Assembly: GCA_024036415.1 (NCBI GenBank) | Contig: JAMWET010003173.1 | Coordinates: forward strand, 2,501-66,500 | Length of the DNA: 64,000 nt | DNA from: Prochilodus magdalenae | Taxonomy: Eukaryota > Chordata > Actinopteri > Characiformes > Prochilodontidae | Reading direction: 5' to 3' | Part shown: piece by piece, positions 60,901 to 64,000 of the stretch | How positions within the stretch are numbered: position 1 is the stretch's first letter | Layout: each line of letters begins with the position of its first letter | Notes under the pieces: model-generated | The model's input: the letters and a program-made list of their open reading frames with translations, nothing else | What the model was told of the DNA's origin: nothing | Database searches by the model: none | Program-made: the position numbers and the translations under genes

Positions 60901-63163
60901 AAACTAATTTTAAACCATTCAGAACTTCTTCATAAAGGTGGCTATCCTGAAGTAGTAGCTTAGCTACATTAGCCTTGTAGCTCCAGTGAAGCTACTGACA
61001 TATTTAACACTGAATAAGTCAAGGCTAATTGACTAAATCTAGAGTCAATGGAATTCATTTTTACTATTGTTTCAATAGTAAACAAACGACTGTTTCATTT
61101 TAGGAAAGAATATCATCCATAACTCATACAAAATGCAGCAGCATTGATCCTATCGTAAAAATAAAGAGCTCATATCAGTCTGTTTTTAAAACTTTGGCTA
61201 CCTGTATCTTTGTAATGCTCATTCCGGACTCCCCCGCAAACATGTAAAACACCAGGGAATGCATTCACCAAATCTGGAACCAACTGTGTAACTCTTTGAT
61301 GCAAGAGTGTCTGGACATTGATGTGGCCTACATCCAGAAACTTGTCCAGTCCATACCAAATCCAGTCACAGCTGTTATTTGTGCTTGTGGAGGTATTACA
61401 TGCTTTAAGGTATGTTTCGGTCAAAGGTGACTCAATTTGTGGCTGGTGAGATTATTCATCTGTGTGATGTTGAAGGATATAATATAATATTGATTGTATG
61501 AATGTAGTAAGAATGTCCACCATTATTACTGGTTCTATTCTTTCTGTGTCAAAAGTTCAGTCTTAGTTGTTGGTTGAACTTTCTGCTTTCCACAGTCCAA
61601 GTAATCCCAACCACTGGAGTGGTCAGCCTGAGAACACAACAGCAGCCTTTTTTTGGGGGGGTGGGCATGAAAGTGGCCTAGCTCAAACAAGTAGCAAGTC
61701 CAAAGCCAAGACAGTTCAGCCTCATTCAAGTTGCAAGACAACACAAGGTTTGAATCAAAAGTCCAGAGTCCTAAACAAGTCACCTTAATTTCAACACTGA
61801 GCACCAAATATTACAGTCGCATCATCATAAACAATGTATATCCATAACCAGGCTTAACCAAAGCCCTTACCGTCTGAGCAGGTTTCTCCAGTTCGGCCGA
61901 GAGCACAGTGGCAGCGCGAGCCTCCGTTAGTGTAGTCATCAATGCAGACGCTGTTTGGAGGACATGCTGTGTCCTCACAGGGCAGATCATACAGCCGCCT
62001 CCCTGGCCCTGCCCAGTGGTTCACTGGGACATAAGGAACTGGGACTGAAATGGTGTAGACCAGCTCTGAGGATGAGGAGAATGGAGATGGGCTAGCGGTA
62101 GGCATTGATGGCAAGCCAGAGCTAGAAGTGGTTGTGCCATGACTAACACCACTTGAGCTTGCTTGAGATGCTGAGCTTCCCAAAGAGGTTCGGCTTGCAG
62201 GGAGATCCCTCATCAGCTGGAATATAAAGGAGTGGTGACAAATTACGATGATTCATTTCATGCAGAAGTATGTGGACTATAAACTGGGTACCAGTGATGA
62301 TTGTCTTACCTCTTCACTGACGATATCAGTGACATAGTCATAAACATCTAAATCATAGTCATTCAGCTGATAGTCCGTCGAGTGCTGTTGGCCACTGCCA
62401 GTTTCTTGAACACCTGCAACCAAGAACGGTCTAAATTATAGCAAGCAAGAACCAATACTTCTAACTGGCTTTCCTGGAAACACTAATGCTTAAGACAAGC
62501 TGAAATATTCACACATAAACACTGCTTCAGTAGAAGTCAGTATAGGCCAACGTGGCTAACAAAGCATGGTAGCTAATGGACGCCAGCGAGCATGGAAATA
62601 TTTAGATTTGGATCCCTTGTTAATCCCACAGTGGGGAAATTTAGTCTCTGCATTTAACCCATCCGTAAAGTGAACACAGTCACTAGTGAACACACTAGGG
62701 GGCAGTGAGCACACTTACCTGGAGCAGTGGGCAGCCCTATCCACGACGCCCAGGGAGCAGTTGGGGTTTAGGTGCCTTGCTCAAGGGTACCTCAGTCATT
62801 ACTGTAGGCTCAGGGAATCGAACCGGCGACCCTCCGGTCACAAGGCTGGGCCCCTAACCTCCAGCCCACGACTGCCCCGTTTAAAAATACCATAACATTA
62901 ACATTATGGTTAATGTTATGGTATTTTTATTGAATTGCAAATACACACAGACTCACACTAAGCTACCATGCCTTTACCATGACATCTCAGACTCACTATG
63001 TGTCCAGATGGGGTCAGTAACTGGGCTTGGTTGGCTTTCCCCATACATGTTTGCTGTACGCATCAGGAACTGGTATTGTGTATCAGGGGTCATGCCTCTC
63101 AGAACCATGGAGTGAGTCTTCGCTGGCACCCTGACAGATGTCCACTCAGTGTCCAGCTTAGGT
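40924..63163 (-). CDS. egflam: Pikachurin (EGF-like, fibronectin III and laminin G protein), 17 exons, 5' incomplete
   Basis: Seventeen exons with GT/AG borders join in phase with no stop and encode about 829 residues of a secreted matrix protein. Order: second half of an FN3 domain, acidic Tyr-rich segment, Ser/Thr-rich linker, EGF1, LamG1, EGF2, LamG2, EGF3, LamG3, stop. This is the pikachurin layout; the first FN3 domain and signal peptide would lie beyond 64000. Family knowledge: pikachurin sits in the photoreceptor ribbon-synapse cleft, and its LamG domains bind alpha-dystroglycan with Ca2+, aligning bipolar-cell tips. Agrin and perlecan share LamG/EGF modules but not this FN3-linked order. 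Exons (5' to 3'): 63163-62997, 62413-62310, 62216-61871, 57014-56914, 56769-56669, 56597-56453, 53333-53144, 51702-51577, 51457-51214, 47995-47884, 47759-47643, 45637-45457, 44054-43976, 43868-43725, 42629-42546, 42430-42327, 41069-40924. Introns are loaded with transposons but the coding frame is clean, so the gene looks functional. Confidence 0.93.
41232..41875. mobile_element. MITE-D copy 2 interrupted by a LINE tail
   Basis: Left end CTGCCAGTCAAAAGTTTAAA, right end GTGCCTAAACTTATGCCTGG. Inside, 41268-41545 is a LINE 3' end (a frame like [12 protein letters not shown] followed by TTGTAAATTTCCCCACTGTG and GGATCAATAAAGGATTATCT, a common fish LINE tail). The LINE landed in the MITE. Confidence 0.65.
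41886..42326. other. egflam last intron, remainder
   Basis: AT-rich with no further exon or recognised repeat. Confidence 0.4.
42327..42430 (-). CDS. egflam: egflam exon: LamG3, GGALYVG segment
   Basis: A 104-nt exon: [29 protein letters not shown]. The LSVDN and LYVGG strands are canonical LamG. Confidence 0.93.
42546..42629 (-). CDS. egflam: egflam exon: LamG3, WHRV segment
   Basis: An 84-nt exon: [20 protein letters not shown] then RWHRVKAV. The DGRWHRV signature is a strong LamG mark. One N-glycosylation sequon (NGS). Confidence 0.93.
42738..42782. repeat. (TATAA)n microsatellite
   Basis: About nine ATATAATATA-type pentamer copies in an egflam intron. Confidence 0.95.
42783..43724. repeat. 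egflam intron with an unclassified dispersed repeat
   Basis: 43280-43690 (AGCACTACTGGCTGTTCAGT, GGGGAGAAACTATCTCTGAG, AGACGGCTGGTTCTGGAC) resembles a widely dispersed vertebrate element I cannot name. 42783-43280 is AT-rich and unassigned. Confidence 0.4.
43725..43868 (-). CDS. egflam: egflam exon: LamG3 core
   Basis: A 144-nt exon: [53 protein letters not shown] is the LamG core strand, and the acidic D in IGD is typical of the metal-binding edge. Confidence 0.93.
43976..44054 (-). CDS. egflam: egflam exon: LamG3 start
   Basis: A 79-nt exon: [20 protein letters not shown] then SNDILKR, the first LamG strands, with acceptor TTCCTCTAG and donor GTAACC. Confidence 0.9.
44219..44870. mobile_element. 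Nested foldback element with a 16-bp minisatellite
   Basis: Outer ends CAGTGTGCCATAACTTATGC and the reverse complement near 44850-44870 pair. An additional internal end at 44465-44495 (CTGCCCTGTGCAGAAGTTAT) closes a 277-bp unit 44219-44495. GAGTCTATGGCAACCTGGCT at 44371 pairs with the inverted AACCAGGTTGCCATAGACTC near 44542. 44570-44782 holds about 13 copies of CCATATAACCAGGAGT. Two related units in inverted arrangement expanded around a minisatellite. Confidence 0.8.
44930..45200 (-). mobile_element. TcA copy 5, 5' end fragment
   Basis: Minus-strand TcA start: the terminal repeat at 45150-45195 (TTCTTCTGGGTGCAGCTATT), then the GTACCTGACTGATCC and CATTGGCAGACGGCTGCAC regions in reverse. It lacks everything 3' of the first transposase block. 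Confidence 0.75.
45457..45637 (-). CDS. egflam: egflam exon: LamG2 end plus EGF3
   Basis: A 181-nt exon: [20 protein letters not shown], then an EGF with [34 protein letters not shown]. The FTG / VIVNG split of the LamG closing strand across the intron resembles LamG genes in general. Confidence 0.94.
45700..46186. other. egflam intron, nothing recognised
   Basis: Unique-looking AT-rich DNA between EGF3 and the palindromic cluster. Confidence 0.4.
46187..46886. mobile_element. TcA fragment (copy 6) split by an AT-rich palindrome
   Basis: 46187-46233 is the TcA end (CAACAAAACAGTTGC, AGAAGGAAATGTGGGACTGCA). The TcA sequence resumes at 46861 with CAGTGCTAGTGGGAAGAAAG. The uninterrupted version at 5690 reads GTGGGATTGCAGTGCTGTTG, so the 46234-46860 palindrome lies precisely within TcA, with CA possibly duplicated. 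Confidence 0.75.
46234..46860. mobile_element. 627-bp AT-rich near-perfect palindrome
   Basis: Begins CCCTTATGAAACGATAATAT and ends with its exact reverse complement. The arms (46234-46515 and about 46580-46860) pair almost fully around a loop of about 65 bp that itself contains an inverted piece. Both strands encode the same mirrored 60-codon frame, an artefact of symmetry. It behaves like a foldback MITE. Confidence 0.85.
46887..47006 (-). pseudogene. Truncated duplicate of the EGF2 exon and its upstream intron
   Basis: CTACCACCAAGAACACATAT, CACTAAT, CTGGGTTAG and AATGCAT words follow the order found at 51675-51810. Only the first roughly 33 coding bases of EGF2 remain (TACAGACACCATCACTGC side), with the acceptor AG kept. 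It is flanked by TcA pieces on both sides. It cannot add an exon because no donor exists. Confidence 0.75.
47007..47450 (-). mobile_element. TcA copy 7 with both terminal repeats
   Basis: CATCATCATCAAAAGAACAG, CTGCACCCAGAAGGAA at the left pairs with TTCCTTCTGGGTGCAACTAT, TCTTTTGATGATG at the right. The interior is shorter than copy 4: the whole N-terminal transposase part is lost, leaving an element of about 444 bp. Confidence 0.85.
47643..47759 (-). CDS. egflam: egflam exon: LamG2, YFGG segment
   Basis: A 117-nt, phase 0 to phase 0 exon: [33 protein letters not shown]. In the closing strand Ser stands where LamG1 and LamG3 have Cys (FTGSLQ versus GCVQ and GCIS). Confidence 0.92.
47884..47995 (-). 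CDS. egflam: egflam exon: LamG2, WHEL segment
   Basis: A 112-nt exon: [20 protein letters not shown] then [16 protein letters not shown]. The WHxL strand and LDNQ/VEG strand match LamG. The donor GTAGTG departs from consensus at +4 to +5. Confidence 0.92.
48100..48740. other. egflam intron, nothing recognised
   Basis: AT-rich unique sequence between LamG2 exons. Confidence 0.4.
48745..49660. repeat. Cluster of common dispersed repeats
   Basis: 48760-48785 has TTTATATAGCGCTTTTTACA, a frequent fish repeat end. 48890-49380 holds two tandem, diverged copies of an element with GCATGTTCTCCCTGTG and CACAGTCTGTAGAG-like words and GATAGGCTCCAGCACCCAC. A third partial copy is at 49430-49640. Confidence 0.6.
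49661..50699. other. egflam intron, no gene
   Basis: The 206-codon minus-strand frame at 49469-50089 begins in repeat sequence and shows no domain. 49860-50060 resembles a decayed retroelement frame (an [16 protein letters not shown] stretch), but support is weak. Confidence 0.35.
50700..50968. mobile_element. hAT-type MITE with 8-bp target duplication
   Basis: The element 50708-50960 (253 bp) starts CGGGGGTTCTCAAAGG and ends GTTGAGAAACCCTG, an imperfect terminal inverted repeat. It is flanked on both sides by the identical octamer CTGTAGAG (50700-50707 and 50961-50968). Eight-base duplications are the hAT hallmark. Confidence 0.88.
51214..51457 (-). CDS. egflam: egflam exon: LamG2, first half
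   Basis: A 244-nt exon: [40 protein letters not shown] and [13 protein letters not shown]-glycosylation is possible at NET. The donor GTGTGTACC is non-ideal but the phase joins exactly to the next exon. Confidence 0.93.
51577..51702 (-). CDS. egflam: egflam exon: EGF2
   Basis: A 126-nt exon with six cysteines: [36 protein letters not shown]. The acceptor side and adjoining intron (51675-51810) have a diverged duplicate at 46887-47006. Confidence 0.95.
51850..51932. repeat. (AAC)n(AAT)n compound microsatellite
   Basis: About 11 AAC followed by about 16 AAT trinucleotides, next to the EGF2 exon intron. Confidence 0.95.
52106..52752 (-). mobile_element. TcA copy 8 carrying a foreign-looking insert
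   Basis: Has the 3' half (ACACAGTTCCTGTAG...), the shared internal deletion and the 5' end with terminal repeat ATTCCTTCTGGGTACAACTA. Between the ACTGACT word (about 52605) and the CCCTCCATGAGTCAT word (about 52450), about 140 bp unlike other copies is present. On the minus strand it opens with [20 protein letters not shown], resembling a signal peptide. Confidence 0.65.
53144..53333 (-). CDS. egflam: egflam exon: LamG1, C-terminal part
   Basis: A 190-nt exon: [20 protein letters not shown], then [17 protein letters not shown], the closing LamG strand with its conserved Cys. It ends GADVG and leads into EGF2. It is GC-richer than flanking introns. Confidence 0.94.
53675..54075 (-). mobile_element. 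MITE-D copy 3, full length
   Basis: GTCAAAGGTTTAGACACACT at the left and GTGTCTAAACTTTTGACTGG at the right are inverted terminal repeats. The interior matches the pieces at 18400 and 41550 in reverse (CATATCCTGATAGACC, TTAAACACCTCC). Confidence 0.75.
54112..54152. repeat. Short tandem repeat CTATTTGAACTATTTAAA
   Basis: About four alternating ACTATTTAA / ACTATTTGA nonamers in an egflam intron. Confidence 0.85.
54408..54570 (+). mobile_element. Degenerate SINE-like repeat
   Basis: GGTGTAGCTTAGGGGTTAGAG looks like an A-box region. GCTCTTCACCCCTCTTTGCTC and GGCTGACCCTGC follow the order of fish tRNA-derived SINEs. The B box is lost. Confidence 0.5.
54571..55224. other. egflam intron, nothing recognised
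   Basis: AT-rich, with a short GTTAAACAGTTAAA tandem near 54670. Confidence 0.4.
55225..55492. mobile_element. MITE-C copy 2, full length
   Basis: Ends ATATCATCACTGTCCAAAGA and TTTCTTTGGACAGCGACGAT are inverted repeats. The interior AATGGAACCAGACGTCTTTC matches copy 1 at 6573. Confidence 0.8.
55580..56000. repeat. Dispersed element with tRNA-like segment
   Basis: CACGGTGCGGTTGGGTGTTG, GACCCAAGCGCAG opens a repeat-like block. 55735-55795 in reverse reads CTGCCGCGTAGCGCACGGGG and GGTTCGATCCC, an A/B box pair. A T-rich run follows at 55988. Probably a retroelement relic with a tRNA-derived part; the class is unresolved. Confidence 0.4.
56453..56597 (-). CDS. egflam: egflam exon: LamG1, WHTV segment
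   Basis: A 145-nt exon reading [36 protein letters not shown]. The NCGTG turn and WHxV strand are LamG hallmarks, and the NCG region lies near the usual Ca2+/dystroglycan face. Confidence 0.93.
56669..56769 (-). CDS. egflam: egflam exon: LamG1, middle
   Basis: A 101-nt exon: [20 protein letters not shown] then [13 protein letters not shown]. The DGLLLY motif is the LamG core strand. The donor is GTTGGG, a weaker but valid GT site; a GTTGGT donor also occurs in LamG3. Confidence 0.92.
56914..57014 (-). CDS. egflam: egflam exon: LamG1, first strands
   Basis: A 101-nt exon encoding [20 protein letters not shown] and a [11 protein letters not shown] strand, the standard opening of a LamG domain. 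It follows a 4.9-kb intron that contains a LINE, two Tc1 pieces and an internal duplication. Confidence 0.92.
57490..57540. repeat. Terminal repeat scrap of a common fish MITE
   Basis: ACAACCCAAAAAATTTGGGA, TGCTGTGCCAGATGTA resembles the conserved end of a dispersed fish element. The rest is not identifiable. Confidence 0.45.
58136..59240 (+). mobile_element. LINE 3' end with (AATCT)n tail, split by Tc1
   Basis: 58150-58425 carries a C-terminal frame rich in Arg/Ser near the end of the ORF. 58958-59240 is a 3' UTR with TTGCACTTCTGGTTAGACGC, AATGACAATAAATTTGAATC and a terminal (AATCT)n tract typical of a fish non-LTR element. The Tc1 TcD sits in the middle. Confidence 0.75.
58426..58957 (+). 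mobile_element. Tc1-like element TcD with TIRs and TA target
   Basis: CAGGGGTTGGACAATGAAAC and GTTTCATTGTCCATCCCTG form long inverted ends flanked by TA (58424-58425, 58958-58959). The interior keeps a helix-turn-helix region ([30 protein letters not shown]) and then stops. At 532 bp it is a non-autonomous deletion derivative. Confidence 0.9.
59616..60569. other. egflam intron, no confirmed gene
   Basis: 59960-60235 is GC-richer with a frame of 80 codons containing paired Cys ([16 protein letters not shown]) but no splice support. Otherwise AT-rich. Confidence 0.35.
60570..61110. repeat. Intronic duplication copy 2 (uninterrupted)
   Basis: Aligns to both halves of 58062-59615 and preserves the unoccupied LINE target: TTCCCTGTAAGGAACCCACA here, versus TTCCCTG and CAGTGAACCCACA on the two sides of the insertion. 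Confidence 0.75.
61235..61420 (+). mobile_element. TcB copy 4, C-terminal fragment
   Basis: CACCAAATCTGGAACCAACT, GATGTGGCCTACATCCAGAA and CCAGTCACAGCTGTTATT match the 3' part of TcB copy 2. Confidence 0.7.
61871..62216 (-). CDS. egflam: egflam exon: Ser/Thr-rich linker plus EGF1
   Basis: A 346-nt exon, acceptor TATTCCAG, donor GTAAGG. The first two thirds are Ser/Thr/Pro-rich ([20 protein letters not shown]), likely O-glycosylated. The end is an EGF module with six cysteines, from [17 protein letters not shown] to [11 protein letters not shown]. Confidence 0.92.
62310..62413 (-). CDS. egflam: egflam exon: acidic, Tyr-rich linker
   Basis: A 104-nt exon joining in phase. It encodes [20 protein letters not shown] followed by [15 protein letters not shown]. 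Five Tyr and many Asp/Glu suggest tyrosine sulfation, and ETGSGQ resembles a glycosaminoglycan-attachment site. Both are predictions from composition only. Confidence 0.88.
62605..62882 (-). mobile_element. tRNA-derived SINE (SINE-2) copy 2
   Basis: GGGTTAAATGCAGAGACTAA tail, CTGCTCCCTGGGCGTC body, GTTCGATTCCCTGAG B-box region and a GGCAGTCGTGGGCTGGAGGT head on the minus strand. It matches copy 1 at 28712 and lies in the FN3/linker intron. Confidence 0.85.
62885..62933. repeat. Perfect 20-bp inverted repeat
   Basis: AAAAATACCATAACATTAAC and GTTAATGTTATGGTATTTTT around a six-base loop, directly 3' of the SINE copy and just downstream of the FN3 exon. Confidence 0.85.
62997..63163 (-). CDS. 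egflam: egflam exon: FN3 domain, second half
   Basis: Acceptor TCTAG, donor GTGAGT. Encodes [20 protein letters not shown], then the FN3 F-strand signature [20 protein letters not shown] and the GESQPSP turn. The preceding FN3 half must be in an exon beyond the window, because 63164-64000 contains only repeats. Confidence 0.92.
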
Positions 63164-63254
63164 CTAGACATCAGAGACAAAAAAGATATAACAATTGGCA
63201 TCAGAAAACCCTCAACATAACACAGAATGATCCAATCACCAGACAGTTATTGAA

Positions 63255-63735
63255 TCCCCTGTGACTGAAATGTATCTAATAGCATGTAAGCATGAATAAC
63301 AGCTGTGACTGGATTTGGGATGGACTGGACAAGTGTCTGGATGTAGGCCACATCAGTGTCTTGTCTCAAAGAATTGAATGGTTGAGTTGGTGGATGCCAC
63401 CTGTGGGACAATTCCATGGAGAGTTTGCTGTAGACTGGAATTTTAGCCACTGCTGGTAGACCTGTATGACCATATGTTTCAATTCACCTGCAGATTCAGC
63501 TACTTCCTTCACGCTATGGTCTTCGGCACGTCCAAATGCAGTCACTTCTATTAGCCAATTATTAACATTTGCTCTGGAGCCATTATCCACACATGGAACG
63601 AGACATTCCCTGCACTGTAGCACCTCTTCACAATCTATGGATGCCGTCACTCACACCCAGCAGGTATTTATAGCCCCATCATCCTAAAGCAGTGCCATCT
63701 GCAGGACCCTGAAGTTACTACGACATTAAACTGTC
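63255..63735 (-). mobile_element. TcB copy 5
   Basis: Minus strand: non-coding 5' part (CTGGGTGTGAGTGACGGC, GAAGAGGTGCTACAGTGCAG), helix-turn-helix (EDHSVKEVAESAGELKHMVI, YQQWLKFQSTANS) and the C-terminal tail with NPVTAVIHAY. It has the same deletion layout as copy 2. No minisatellite here. Confidence 0.8.
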
Positions 63736-63775
63736 TGGTGAGCTCAGTAAAACTTTTAAATTTTTTATATTTTGA

Positions 63776-63925
63776 AGTGAAGGACTAAGCCCAAGGCCCA
63801 CAACCGAGGGGTTAATCTATTCGGTCCATGGATTTGAACCCACAACTTTCTGGTTGCTGGTTTAAATCCATGGACTGAATAGATTGACCCCTCGGTTGTG
63901 GGCCTTGGGCTTAGTCCTTTACTGC
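63776..63925. repeat. Palindrome with arms of about 57 bp
   Basis: GGACTAAGCCCAAGGCCCAC and GTGGGCCTTGGGCTTAGTCC, continuing inward to TCCATGGATTTGAACC against GGTTTAAATCCATGGA, around about 25 bp. A foldback repeat near the window end. Confidence 0.9.
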
Positions 63926-64000
63926 TGCTGATGGGGCATATCTCCTGGTAGCACTGTGCTGCTACAATACTTGACATAGGCAGCAAATGTACCAGTTGCA

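Overview
The window is gene-poor, repeat-dense vertebrate DNA. The organism is almost certainly a teleost fish, probably an ostariophysan, although that narrower placement is my inference from repeat style. The evidence is a pikachurin-type gene (egflam) with vertebrate introns, a chemokine-receptor GPCR, tRNA-derived SINEs with fish-type tails, several Tc1-like families, LINE tails, DIRS-like and BEL/Pao-like remnants, and long minisatellites. Nothing bacterial is present.

Layout. 1-3290 is satellite-like DNA: a GC-rich leader, 45-bp and 26-bp tandem arrays sharing a GGACTTAGTCATTTTT core, and a palindrome-rich higher-order repeat whose last copies look like low-accuracy consensus. 3291-10850 holds transposon relics, a 620-bp inverted repeat and microsatellites. 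10850-17000 is a composite locus in which a Tc1-like family (TcB) is interleaved with three arrays of one 41-bp minisatellite in alternating orientation. 17000-31800 contains more dispersed repeats, a 54-bp minisatellite of about 33 copies, SINEs, a retropepsin-like scrap, a DIRS-like reverse transcriptase remnant and a BEL/Pao-like gag remnant. That gag runs directly into a 45-bp minisatellite of about 50 copies (31810-34070).

Genes. Two protein-coding genes are firmly supported. One is an XCR1-like seven-transmembrane receptor on the + strand (35592-36515), whose DRY motif is replaced by WSH. The other is the 3' 17 coding exons of pikachurin (egflam) on the - strand (63163 down to 40924). 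I resolved these exons to the base; all phases join and give about 829 residues: FN3, acidic Tyr-rich and Ser/Thr-rich linkers, EGF, LamG, EGF, LamG, EGF, LamG, stop. The 5' end (signal peptide and first FN3) lies beyond 64000. Three short - strand segments (9427-9488, 19149-19209, 34587-34671) look like exons of unidentified genes but are weakly supported.

The egflam introns carry the most informative mobile DNA: a truncated copy of its own EGF2 exon 4.7 kb downstream between two TcA transposon pieces, a 627-bp AT-rich palindrome nested inside TcA, a Tc1 inside a LINE inside one copy of an intronic duplication, and a hAT-type MITE with a perfect 8-bp target duplication. The two genes are not expected to act together. 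Pikachurin is a secreted photoreceptor-synapse matrix protein; the GPCR belongs to a chemokine-receptor family and may act as a decoy.
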